DNA from: Parietaria judaica
Lineage: Eukaryota > Streptophyta > Magnoliopsida > Rosales > Urticaceae
Direction of reading: 5' to 3'
Assembly: GCA_954871525.1 (NCBI GenBank)
Contig: OX940872.1
Coordinates: 14,593,180 to 14,657,179 of the forward strand
DNA length: 64,000 nt
The position numbers and the translations under genes are program-made. The notes under the pieces were generated by a model. The model had not been told where the DNA came from. It saw nothing but the letters and a program-made list of their open reading frames with translations, and did not search any database. Positions 45,240-55,800 of the stretch are shown here, one piece after another (position 1 is the stretch's first letter; every line of letters starts with the position of its first letter).

Positions 45240-46270
45240 GAAACCCGAAAAAATGGTACTTGAGATTTGATGCGTTCATGGTGCGAAATGGGTTCTCACG
45301 AAGCAACTTTGATATTTGTCTTTATGTCAAGCGGGTTGATAGTTGTGAAATATTCTTGTTGTTGTATGTTGATGACATGATGATAGCGTCAAAGAACAAG
45401 AATGAAGTCAACAGCATGAAACGGGTTTTGGGTAGTGAGTTTGAAATGAAGGACATGGGACCAGTTAAGAAAATATTGGGATGGAGAGCACGGAGGATAG
45501 GAGACGCAGTGTCTTATTTTTGCGCAAAGTGATTATCTTCGAAAAGTAGTGGCTAAGTTTGGGATGTCGGAGGCAAAGGAGGTTCAAACACCTTTGGCGA
45601 CTCATTTCAAACTTTCCACGAGTATGGGGCGGGTTCCCTATGCATGTGTCGTTCGGAGTCTTATGTATGTCATGGTGTGCACACGACCGGATTTAGCTTA
45701 TGCGGCTAGCCTTGGGAAAAGACATTGGGAGGCAACGAAGTGGGTTCTTTGATTTATCAAAGAGACTTCGGATGTCGGTTTACTCTATAGGCGGGTGAAT
45801 GAAGATCAAGTGAAATTGAGAGGCTTTGTGGATGCGGACTTTGCGGGTGACTTGGACAAGAGATGGTCGTTGATCGGGTATGTGTTCACTTTATTTGGTT
45901 GTGTGGTGATTTGGAAAGCACAATTGCAACCGGTGGTAGCGCTTTCTACGACAGAGACCGAAAACATCGCCGCGACGGAAGGCGTGAAGGAATCTCTTTG
46001 GTTAAAAAGATTGATCGGCGAGTTCGGGAATGCACAAAATGAGGTGGAGTTGCTTTGTGACAATCGCAGCGCGATATACTTGACAAAAAAACAAATGTTC
46101 CATGAACGTACGAAGCACATAGACATATAGCTACACTTTATTCGAGATATGGTCACGGAGGGGTCCGTACTTGTTAAAAAAGTTCACACGGACGATAATC
46201 CGGCGGATATGGCTACGAAGGTGGTGATGGGTATCAAGTTTCGACATTGTTGCGACTTGATCAACGTCGC
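45240..46270 (+). pseudogene. Copia reverse transcriptase (5' half deleted) and RNase H
   Basis: Only the second half of the polymerase remains: GFSRSNFDICLYVKR, LLYVDDMMIASK (catalytic YVDD, about 45365) and EFEMKDMGPVKKILG. The finger and early palm motifs are absent, because the sequence passes within about 200 bases from integrase tail to this point. The RNase H part reads FVDADFAGDLDKRWS, VALSTTETENIAATEGVKE, LLCDNRSAIYLTKK and ERTKHIDI. A stop at 46128 and another at 45752 break the frame. Confidence 0.88.
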
Positions 46271-46361
46271 AAGGTTGAGCAACTAGAGGAGAAGAAGGAG
46301 AGCGGTTTGACGAAGGTTCTCAGTGTGGTTCTCGTTTCTTCTTAAAGCCAAGATGGATATT

Positions 46362-46722
46362 TGTGATGATGTGGCTTTCAAATAAGTGGGTCCCATCTGT
46401 GGGTGCTTATAAAGTCTATCATTTTAGTTTTATGAAGGGAGAGAGGATGAGAATAGGGTGTGAGAGCTTCTTGACAGAAAAGAGAAAGCTTTTGAGTGCT
46501 TGTAATCTTTGTATCTCGGATTGATGATTTGATTAGTGAAACCGCTCTTCAAGCAGGAAGTGGGACATTTGATTTGGTTCGAACCTAGATAAATTCTCTT
46601 GTCTCCATCTTTTATTTTCCGTTGATTAATTGTATGGGATTTGACTAACGGAGGCTATATATACATATATGCTAGTATACTATCCGTAATTCGCAGGTAT
46701 CCGACCCAGAAACATCACAACA
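46362..46722 (+). repeat. 3' LTR of the copia element
   Basis: It is the partner of 41949-42306 with the same TG start and CA end, then AATAG. It carries ggtcccatctgtgggtgct where the 5' LTR has a shorter form. Confidence 0.93.
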
Positions 46723-46791
46723 AATAGCTAACTCGACATGGACGGTATTGGATTTTGACCTAGTTTTGTAGCCTTTATATACTAATGTTGC

Positions 46792-46833
<42 letters not shown>
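46792..46833 (+). repeat. GA microsatellite
   Basis: About 20 GA dinucleotides with one gagg interruption near the start. Confidence 0.95.
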
Positions 46834-46834
<1 letters not shown>

Positions 46835-46835
<1 letters not shown>

Positions 46836-47594
46836 CAGGCCGCACCGGCACACTTAGTATAAGATTAGATATTTATGCCGTATATTTATATTTATATTTA
46901 TCGATGGTGCTTACCAAGACTTGTCAAAAGTCTCGTGAATAACTGGTTTCGATGGTGCCCACCAAATGGCTATAAACTTATCAAAAGTCAACATGAATAA
47001 CTGGTTTAGCTTGATATTTTAAGTTTAACTAACTAAACTAGTATACGACATAAATAAATTGAAGAACATTTAGATAGATGCAAAAAATAATAATTCATAA
47101 GATTACCTTATGGATTTGACAATTATATGCTTATAGAACGCCTCTTTGAATGATATGTTTATCCGTATATTAATACTTAAGAGCCAAGAGGCATTCAAAT
47201 TTTTGAACCGAGTCAATGAATTTTTCTACCTTTTTCTATGACGTACTTAAATGTATTTTTCTTCAAGCTCTATATATAATAATTCCCTAATTGTATTTAA
47301 GTCATATAAAATAGAATGCTTGTTCTATAATATATATATATATAGTGCATATAACGCGTGCCTACTTGTTGCGGATTAAACATATATACGGTTACTAAAA
47401 CACATGTCCATGTTGATAATAATTTAATAAAGTCAAACATACAAATAATAAAAATGAAAAAAAAAAATCATAAGCTTGCAAACGTTTATATTCTTGGGTA
47501 ACTTAATTATTACGATTAATAATGAATACACAGTATATAATTTGCTTGAAAAATGAACCGACATTCTAATGAGGAAGACTGAAGTAATAATCTT
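46835..47594. other. AT-rich stretch without a gene
   Basis: It contains a short direct repeat (tcgatggtgc .. accaa .. acttgtcaaaagtc / acttatcaaaagtc, both followed by gaataactggtt) at 46902-47005. No gene is visible. Confidence 0.5.
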
Positions 47595-48645
47595 TCCGTT
47601 ATCATCGATATATTTTTTTATTATTATTTTTGTGCATGATAAAAGTTTCCTATCCATGAAATTGTAAGGAAGTTAGTCTTACGTCTATTATTTTCTAGTC
47701 AAATATCATGTGGCTTCATATTGACCGCCAGATGTCATGCCATTTGACTGAACTGCGACATGCCACATGATTTTTTATTATTTAAAAAAAAGTTTATTTT
47801 TAAAAAAATTAAAATTATATATTAAGAGTTATTACTAATTTTTTAGTATTAAAAATATTGAAGAATATGAACGAAATACCCGGATTGAAATACCATTTTT
47901 ATTTTCCGGCGTCCAAAATATTGGGATTAAATTACTCAGAATCTAAAAAATCTCATGTAATTTATATTTTGGAATATAAAACTACCCTAATTAAAAAACC
48001 TGGATTGAGATATTCGGAATCCAAAATTTTAAATTACAAAATACGTGGGTATTTATTTTTATGATTAACAATGTATTCTTATGTATGCTTAATTAATATT
48101 TTATTTCATGCTTCAATATAATAATTAATAATTTTAATAAAAAAAATTATGCTGGTAATAAGCCGTGGTGTCTAACTCAAAAATCATTGGTTCGCACAAT
48201 GTTTAGAATACAAGTGCCCACTTTGTACCTTTAGATTCCTATTATGATTCAATCCAAGTATTATAACTCGGTATTTTTGGATTTCAATTAAAAAAAATAA
48301 TAATAATGTTGGAGTATGCACAAAATACGATCGATATTCGAATTTCCAAATTTAATTCTTAAAATTTTATTAAACGTACCACATTCTGATTCTACAGTAT
48401 AGAACTTATTGTAAAACTATTAATATCTTCTTCGTAAATTATTTTAGATTTACAAATATATATATATATATATATATATAAAATCCGCGTGGTCAAATGA
48501 CATGGCATGCCATGTGGTGGTTAACATGACACCACATGACGTTTGACCTGGAAATACTAGATGGAAAACTAACTCCCTTACGATTTCATAGATTAGATAG
48601 TATACCATGCACGTAAAAAATAGAAGTTATCGATAACAATAAAAA
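47595..48645. mobile_element. Non-autonomous element with long terminal inverted repeats (MULE-like)
   Basis: Sequence at 47595-47770 (gttatcatcgat .. tttgtgcatgata .. tccatgaaattgtaag .. gttagtctta .. caaatatcatgtgg .. atgccatttgac) reappears inverted at 48480-48640, at roughly 75% identity by eye. Terminal inverted repeats of about 150-190 bases with a non-coding AT-rich centre suggest a Mutator-type MITE. The centre contains two similar blocks (ggattgaaatac.., ggattgagatattcgg..) and a TA run at about 48458-48480. Exact termini and target duplication were not resolved. Confidence 0.6.
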
Positions 48646-48837
48646 AAAACAATTATTGAAACTTTTATCGTGATTATCTCATACATTTTTAACATACTAA
48701 AAAACTACCTTGCTCAAAAGGGTAATTATGTTGGTGCATATTTCTTTGGATAATTTACTTTCTTACATTAAATAGGGTGTAATATTTTTTTTTCTCATGG
48801 TCAATTGTGCTAAATTAGGAAATACATATACAGTTGA

Positions 48838-49030
48838 ACCTTTATAAATTAATAAGGTTGGGACCAAATAAATACCTTTATAAATTAATAAGGTTGAGAC
48901 CAAAGAAATTTATTATATTATCGAGTTTATTATTTATCGAGGTAAAAATTGAACTACGTTAGTATAGTCAGGACCGGATAAAATTATTAATTAATCGATG
49001 TATTAATTTATCGAGTATTAATATATAGAA
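48838..49030. repeat. AT-rich MITE-like repeat
   Basis: The phrase ctttataaattaataaggtt followed by gggaccaaa or gagaccaaa occurs twice (about 48839 and 48878). It is followed by ttatcgagg, ggaccggataaa and tatcgagtattaa. It shares motifs with MCTP intron 2 (12390-12550). Confidence 0.5.
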
Positions 49031-49226
49031 GTTCTATGGTATATAAGTAATTATTTTTGTTATTTTTTTCTCATAATCAATTGTGCTAAGTTAGGAAATA
49101 TATCGAAAGCTCGAAAGTACCCTTCAAGATTACTCATGAAACTCTAGCCCTCGTAATAAAAGGGGACGATATTGCCTAAATTGTCGTTATTAATTACGAT
49201 ATTCTCATGGGTTTACTTGCACAAAT

Positions 49227-49938
49227 TAGGGGTGTGCAAAAAAAACCCAACCCAACAATTTAACCCAACCCAATTGAACCCAACCCCAATCAAACCCAAC
49301 CCAATTAACCCAATAGTTATCGGGTTGGGTTGGGTTCAACCCGAATAAATAGTCGGGTTGGGGTTGGGCTAAATGCATTGGGTTGGGCCGGCCCAATTGA
49401 CCCAATCAAGATTTTTTTTCAAATAATTAATTAATTTTTTAAAATATATTTTTGTAGTTTAAACGTTAAATAAGTAAAAGCAAACAACAAATAAATAAAA
49501 AAAATGTATTTCTAGAGTCTCATTTTTATTTTTAGTCATTATTTAATGTCTATGACCATGTTTCTAGTATACGATTACGATCACATTTCTAGTTTAGTTT
49601 ACGATATGTTCCGTACTTGTGTTATTTAATGTTTAAGACTATAATAACGTTAAATTTTTGAATTTGGTGTTTACAGACAATAATATGAAATTTCTATTTA
49701 TTGATCGACGGTTTAAATTTAAGTGTTATTCGGTAAAATATTTATATATATTTTTTAAAGTTTAGTTCAGGCCAATGACCCAACCCAACCCAACCCAACC
49801 CAGAGTTTTTCGGGTTGGGTTGGATTGGGTCTTCAAAATTTTTGGGTCGGATTGGGTTATTTTTTCCAAACCCAATATGATCGGGTCGGGTTCATGTTTT
49901 ACCTCGGGTCGACCCAATCCAACCCATGCACACCCCTA
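49227..49938. mobile_element. Non-autonomous hAT MITE, 712 bp, exact 8 bp target duplication
   Basis: The ends are TAGGGGTGTGCA (49227) and TGCACACCCCTA (49938), a perfect 12-base inverted repeat. GCACAAAT occurs at 49219-49226 and 49939-49946. Both subterminal zones consist of CCCAACCCAA and GGGTTGGGTT tracts pointing in opposite directions. The core is AT-rich without an open frame. It lies about 240 bases upstream of the DC1 gene, close enough to affect its promoter. Confidence 0.95.
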
Positions 49939-50107
49939 GCACAAATCATAAGACTTTCAAAAGTGGTGTCCAAAATATTATAAAACATAATTACACCGTA
50001 ATTAATCCTAATTGTCTTAATTAATTGGCTCCGACGCATAACGTGGAGGTTGACTTCCAACGAGATTAACCGAGTAATGGGCTTCCACTATCCATTACCA
50101 TTATTAC

Positions 50108-50117
50108 TATATATTAA
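50108..50117 (+). promoter_or_regulatory. TATA box of the DC1 gene
   Basis: The sequence ctatatatta lies 59 bases upstream of the preferred ATG at 50176. This placement favours 50176 over the in-frame ATG at 50077, which would lie upstream of the transcription start. Confidence 0.6.
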
Positions 50118-50175
50118 TGGAGAATCCTTCACCATTCTTGCTTCGAAGATTGACCAGACATCGACGACGACGACG

Positions 50176-50769
50176 ATGATCAACCACTTCAGTCACCGTC
50201 ACCCATTGAAGCCCTTCTGTCCCGATCATCCCGGCAACGACGACGACGAGAATGTCTGTTCAGGCTGCGAGCTCGAGCTCGAGCCCGGCTCGGCCGCGTA
50301 CTCGTGCGCCAAACCCGGCTGCGACTTCCGCCTCCACCAGCTCTGCTACGAGCTCCCGAGGGAGATCCGCCACGCCTCCCACCCGCAGCACCCCCTCGCG
50401 CTCCTCTATGAACCGCCTCCTTCCTTCTCCTGCAGCGCGTGCGGCGAGTCCGGCACCGCGTTTGCCTACACCTGCCCCGCGTGCCAGTTCGGCCTGCACG
50501 TGCAATGCTGCGCACTGCCGGAGTCCGTGGTGCGGCAGGATCGCCACCGCCACGCGCTGCGGCTCGTCTTCCGCCCGCCGAGGGGCTGCGCCGACTGCGG
50601 TGCCTGCGGGGGCGGGTTTTTCGACGGACGCTGGTCGTATTTGTGCGGCGAATGCGGCTACGGGAACCACGTGGAGTGTGCGGTCGGCGACGGAGAAGCC
50701 CCAGAGGAAGGACAGTGGGTCGGAGCGTGTAGAGATTCCGGTGATTCTGCGTTGACTGTTGCCGGGTAA
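50176..50769 (+). CDS. DC1 (cysteine/histidine-rich) domain protein
   Basis: A single exon encodes 197 residues, starting MINHFSHRHPL, the usual beginning of plant DC1 proteins. Three zinc-binding C1-like modules follow. The first, at about 4-60, has H..HP, CSGCELEL, CAKPGCDFRLHQLC. The second, at about 67-118, has HPQHPL, CSACGESGTAFAYTCPACQFGLHVQC. The third, at about 123-175, has HRHALRL, CADCGACGGGFF, YLCGECGYGNHVEC. DC1 domains bind two zinc ions and are thought to bind lipids such as diacylglycerol or partner proteins. Members are often stress-responsive, but no specific role can be assigned. The tail after residue 175 is short and acidic. Coding GC is very high compared with the surroundings. 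It converges with the callose synthase gene. Confidence 0.93.
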   Translation: MINHFSHRHPLKPFCPDHPGNDDDENVCSGCELELEPGSAAYSCAKPGCDFRLHQLCYELPREIRHASHPQHPLALLYEPPPSFSCSACGESGTAFAYTCPACQFGLHVQCCALPESVVRQDRHRHALRLVFRPPRGCADCGACGGGFFDGRWSYLCGECGYGNHVECAVGDGEAPEEGQWVGACRDSGDSALTVAG

Positions 50770-50863
50770 TGCCACGTGTTGTTTTAGAGTGTTTTGATAT
50801 TGACTTGTTCATGCTCGTGATATGTCTTGTAGTTTGAGTTCTTTGTGCAAGATATTTTTTTGT

Positions 50864-50869
50864 AATAAA
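50864..50869 (+). terminator. Polyadenylation signal AATAAA of the DC1 gene
   Basis: AATAAA lies about 95 bases after the stop codon, preceded by TTTTTTTGT. Confidence 0.6.
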
Positions 50870-51805
50870 AATCTTATGAAAAAATTAATGATCTAATCAA
50901 ATATATATGATTAATAAACAATGATAATCATTTCTTTCACATAGTTTATTTACTTATTCTTTTGTGCAAATTATTTCTTCTAATTTTACAAACATGTTAA
51001 AAATAGCTTAAGACTCAAAAGTGTACGTTAATTTTGTTATATTCTCAGATTATTTTAATTTTAAAGAGTCAAAAATCATTTAATAACAATTTTATAAAAA
51101 AATAATAATTTATAGACCCTTAAAATGACGAGCTCCCAAAAGAAAAATGCTCTCGATTTAAGTTTTAGATTTTTTAAAAGGGTCATATATGTAAATTACA
51201 CACTCGATATATTAATTGTTCATTAAGTGAAAAGTGTATAAAAAAGAGTATAAATAAGAAAGTGAATTTCTTAAAATGAAAGAACTATGAATGCTAAGTT
51301 CAATGAAAGATTAAATTCATGTTTAGGCTTAGATGCATGCGAGAATAAATAGTGAATGAGACTACATTCAAAATTTGAGACTGAAAAACGATTTCCACGT
51401 GTAAGTAAGAATAATTTCCTCTTGTTTTTGCTAGGATAGCCTAGTGGTTCAATCCCCACATGTAGCAAAGCTGTCTTAAAACAAAATTCTCTTGTATTTT
51501 TATTATATTTTAAACTTTTCAGAGTAGCTTCTCAAGATGGAAAGCTAAAATTATAATGTTTTGGATATTAAAAAATATATATCTTAATTAATTTTTGAAA
51601 AAAATATTTTAAATAAAAATATATGGAAGGATTAGATAACGTTTATCACCCTTCCAAATAATGTCTTTTATATTTACACAAATTTACATCAACTTAATGC
51701 CAAACCGTGTGTATTCAAGAACTAGTCTTGAACTTTACAATAATGCTATTTTCAACACTAATAATGTGTTCAATTACTATATATACCATTCCGTTTTCGA
51801 AGAAA
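50870..51805. other. AT-rich convergent intergenic region
   Basis: It separates the 3' ends of the DC1 and callose synthase genes. No gene is visible. A phrase at 51434-51460 (gatagcctagtggttcaatccc) resembles tRNA-derived box A and box B, but it has no tRNA fold. The 3' UTR of the callose synthase gene must lie in its right part. Confidence 0.5.
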
Positions 51806-52788
51806 CTATTCCTTTCTACTCGACGAGCGATCTTTCCTTTGCCCACCCAGAATCCGAGAGATCTGCAGGCCTCTGCTGAACGCTTGATTGAACAACATTC
51901 GAGTCTGAAACTCCGAAACAAAAGGAAACCAAGCAAGGAACGCGACGGGCGTGAACAGAATCAACCCCATGATTATTTCGTAACACCGAGCTATCGTCTG
52001 TATCGAACCCCAGAATCCGGCTTTTACGATCAGAGGCTTGCAAGCTTGTGCGATCTGTGTTGAGAAAACGACCCAACAGACAATTATTCATTTTGCATTA
52101 TAAAAATATTCTACATTATCTCAAATAAATAGGAATATTCTACAATATCTAAATTAATGAGAAATATTTCCCAAACCTTCAAAAGAGAATCAAAATAAAT
52201 TCCTAATAGAATAGAATACTTACAATATCTAAGTAATCATTTATAGAAGAAAAAAAAAAGATAAATTAGGATTTTGTAAAGAAGGATCTGATATAGTTTT
52301 CTCTTTTGAAGATATTTTCATTAATTTTGAATATTTATATATATTCTCATATATTCTATCACATTTTCATATTCTAATGTCTATATTTCCATATCCTCTC
52401 AAGTCTCAACAAGCTCTACTCTGCATACATGAGACTCGTGCCAGGCCCGGCCCAATAATTTTAAGTGCTTCAGACGGAAAAAAAAGAGTAATTGCACCAA
52501 ATAGCCAAATTGAAACATAGGATTAGCAAAATAGCCAAATTTTGGTTAATTTTGTAAACTAGCCGATTAACATGAGGTGGTATTTTAATAACATTTTTAT
52601 CTCTATAATACCCTTTAATTAATCATTTTAATTATAATTTTCGTAATTAATTAAAAAAAATCAGCACAAATCAAGCTTAATTAATTATGCACAAATTTAG
52701 GAATTTAATAGTCAATTTGAATCATTCTCTCTCTCTTCCATCGATACCCCTCTCTCTCTCTCTCACTTTCTCTCTCTCTCCCATCGAC

Positions 52789-52824
<36 letters not shown>

Positions 52825-55800
52825 TTCGAGGCTTTTGTCGCCGGCTCGGAGCTCCGGCGATGTCATGGCGCAGGACGGATTCCTCGCCTCCCTTGCGACC
52901 GGCTCCACCAACACCGCCGCCGCTGCCGACTCGCCAGCCGAGGCCTTCACGTCCGAGGACGGCGTGCCCAACGCGCGCGGCCGCGTCCTGGGTGGCAGCA
53001 GCGCCGTGAATGCCGGCTTCTACTCGCGCGCCGAGCTCGAGTTCTACGCAAAGTCCGGTATCGCGTGGGACCCTCGGATGGTGAACGAGTCATACGACTG
53101 GGTGGAGAGCAAGATCGTCTACCGCCCCGAGCCCAAGGCGTGGCAGTTTGGCGTCCGCGACGGCTTGATCGAGGTCGGCGTGAGGCCGTACAACGGCTTC
53201 AGCCTCGAACACCTCGTCGGGACCAAAGTCGGCGGCTCTATCTTCGATGCCTCGGGGCGACGCCACAGTGCGGCCGACCTCCTCTTCTACGGGCGGCCCA
53301 CGAACCTCAAGGTCGTCGTCTTTGCCTCCGTCGAGAAGATCCTCTTCTCCCGGAAATTCCGGAGGCCTGTTAATTTACGTTGATTCGTTGTTAATTTACG
53401 TTAATTCGTTGTTAATTTACGAATTAACGTAAATTCGTTGTTAATTCATTGTAAATTCGTTGTTAATTTACGTAAATTAATGTAAATTCGTTGTTAATTC
53501 ATTGTAATTTTGTTGTTAATTTACGTTAATTCGATGTTAATTTACGTTGATTCGTTGTTTATTTACGTTAATTAGCGTCTTTAATTTGTTGATATTTTTT
53601 TTAAAAAAAATAAATCCGAAAATTATATAAATGTTTTGAATTTAAAATTTGAATTATACACAAAAAGGGGGTTTGGTTTTGGTTGTTACCATATTAATAG
53701 CTATTTCAATTAATAGCAATGTTTTCAATTAATGAAAATAAATGAATTCATAATTAATATAATTATTCATAATAAATGTCATTGATTTTTTCAGATTAAT
53801 AACCCATAAATTAAGTGGTTAATTTGTATTTATTTTTAATTTCGTTTTTTATTATTAAAGGGTAAAAATGTAATTAGAAATCCATTTAAATGGTTAATTG
53901 GCTAGTTTACAAAATTAACCAAAGTTTGGCTATTTTGCTAAACACACTTTCAGATTTGGCTATTTATCCAAAGCGCCCAAAAATAAAAGTATTACGCTTT
54001 CTTTAATTAATGCGAGGCTTTTATTTATTAAAATATAATATATTATGATGCTTTTAATCAAGACATTATATATATAGATATAGATATAGATATAATCTTC
54101 TCTATTTTCACACAATCTTTGGTTATGAGTAGAGAATGAAAGATGAACTAACCAAGAGGAGTCCCCAACCAGTGGGCATGAAGGCAAGAATGATGGCAAT
54201 CACATCCTGGAATGTCATGTGAGGCAGCGCTATCAACAGTATTATCATCGCTACAAATGACAGGAAAACTATTCCCTTAAATATCCGGAACAGAAGTTGA
54301 AACTCCGTGCTGAACCGCCGCCTTCCAACCGAAGAAACCTACATCATTATTCAAAGTTATGTTAAAGAGTCATTGACATACCCTGACATCGCCTTAAAAA
54401 ATTTCGAAAAATAATTTCCGGTTATCAATAAGTTGTAAAATTTGGAATTTGATTTACGTAGAGCATGATGAAGAATCGATTAAATATTTCGAGTCACCTT
54501 TGTAATGAGTAAAGCGAGGACGATTAGAAGCAGCGAAATACCATAAACCTGCATTAATAGCACGTTAAGCTTCAGTATTGTTGAAAAAGTAATGAATATA
54601 TATGTAATTATATATATAGATATATGAGTATATTACCAGAATGCTTTTGGTTTTCTTGGTGATGCTAAGGTTATACACGAGGCCGTACTGGTAGATGAAA
54701 AAGCGAAGAGCTAAGAGTATCTCGACAACGGCACCACGTTTCCCTGAGTGTCGGAGATGTTCTTGCTCCTTTTCCCACCATGATTCCCAGCTTCTGTCGG
54801 GAGATACACCAATCCCTCCGTGGTTGCTTATCCACTTGTTCCAATCGTTCCAGTCATCGACGATTTTTTGCCACTCAAACCCCGACGGATTGAAGAAAAA
54901 TGGCGCAAAGAGCCATGTCACAACCATGAACCACATCGACACCGTGATGAGAACGTACGCAGCGACGCCTGTGTACGCATGTCCGAAGATGTGGTAGACG
55001 AGGAGCAGAATCATGAGCTCGATGCCCTTCACAAAATGGCTCCGTGAATAGAGTCGGTAGTTCTCAGCAAACTTGGCGTGGAAAACGACGAACCCGCGGC
55101 CAGTTCCTCTGTATTCCGCTCCTCCATGAAGCAGATTCCGACCATAATAATGAGTTTTTGTTCCGAGAGAGAATGTGAAGAACAGTGGGGCTAACTGAAG
55201 TTGCATCATTATGAAATCCGTCAGGGCATTACGAAATCCCCTCTCCAAACCGATTTCCATGATCATGGGCAAGGCCATTAAGAGTCCGATTTGCACAAAA
55301 GACTGAGAAGCAAGTGCAACTTGAAGAGGCTTATTGTCTCGAATAGCTGGATGATTTCGAAGCCGCTCTTCGATTCCACTAAGAACAAGGTAGAGACGGC
55401 CATAGAGGAACACGTAGACCGTGAGAACGCTCAACTGCCGAACATGAACAAAACAAATGTTATGAAGTGAAATGAAGTTTTTGTGTTTTATTTTTTCAAT
55501 TAAGTGAGACATAAAATGCACTATGTTTTCTATAGACCCGCTAACATAACCGAAGAAAGAAGGGTACCATGGTCATTTAGGCTAAGTGTTTATGTCTTTT
55601 TATGTCTTTTCCTATTTTTACTTATGGTAATTATGCTTAAGGGACGATTATGATTTGCTTTGTATCTTTTGACTCAAGACACCATTGGAATGCTTTGAAT
55701 GTGTTCTCAAAGTAACGGTCTGTTTTGTTATTCGTTTATTGAAACTTAGTATCTCAGAGTTCATCTCATTGGTGACGTCTCGTTGGCTACGTGCTTTGGT

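Larger units (their letters stand above)
41949..46722 (+). mobile_element. Ty1/copia retrotransposon with intact target duplication
   Basis: LTRs lie at 41949-42306 and 46362-46722, with the target duplication AATAG at 41944-41948 and 46723-46727. Domain order is gag, zinc knuckle, protease, integrase, reverse transcriptase, RNase H, which is copia order. The element is 4774 bases long and inactive, with many stops and part of the reverse transcriptase deleted. The two LTRs differ by several percent plus indels. Confidence 0.95.
52486..53978 (+). mobile_element. Pack-MULE-like element in the last callose synthase intron
   Basis: The left arm (52486-52600) and the inverted right arm (about 53850-53978) share ataaatagccaaat-type ends, then ttagcaaaatagccaaa, ttggttaattttgtaaac and tagcc(a/g)attaac, at about 80% identity over roughly 90 bases. 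Weaker similarity continues inward (acatttttat .. accctttaat). Between them is a gene fragment, a pyrimidine microsatellite and repeats, but no transposase. A-rich nine-base stretches outside (gaaaaaaaa and aaaaataaa) could be a worn target duplication, but are weak evidence. The element lies entirely within intron 52055-54152, opposite in orientation to the host gene. Confidence 0.75.

Noticed and set aside
49227..49938. Possible interstitial telomere repeats
   Set aside because: The units are CCCAA(C)-like and GGGTT-like but irregular, not TTTAGGG. They form the arms of a MITE with an 8 bp duplication.
50189..50812. Antisense frame of 207 codons over the DC1 gene
   Set aside because: It is a mirror of GC-rich coding sequence. 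Its arginine-rich, low-complexity content has no family, while the sense frame has clear zinc-binding motifs.
51430..51465. tRNA-like box A and box B sequence (tagcctagtgg, gttcaatccc)
   Set aside because: The boxes are too close together and no cloverleaf can be drawn. At most it is a fragment of a SINE.
51707..52063. Plus-strand frame of 118 codons
   Set aside because: It is antisense to the last callose synthase exon, which has clear family similarity on the minus strand.
52687..53373. 228-codon frame overlapping the GMC fragment in another phase
   Set aside because: It begins in the CT microsatellite and is arginine-rich out-of-phase sequence. The GMC similarity lies in the frame with ATG 52865.
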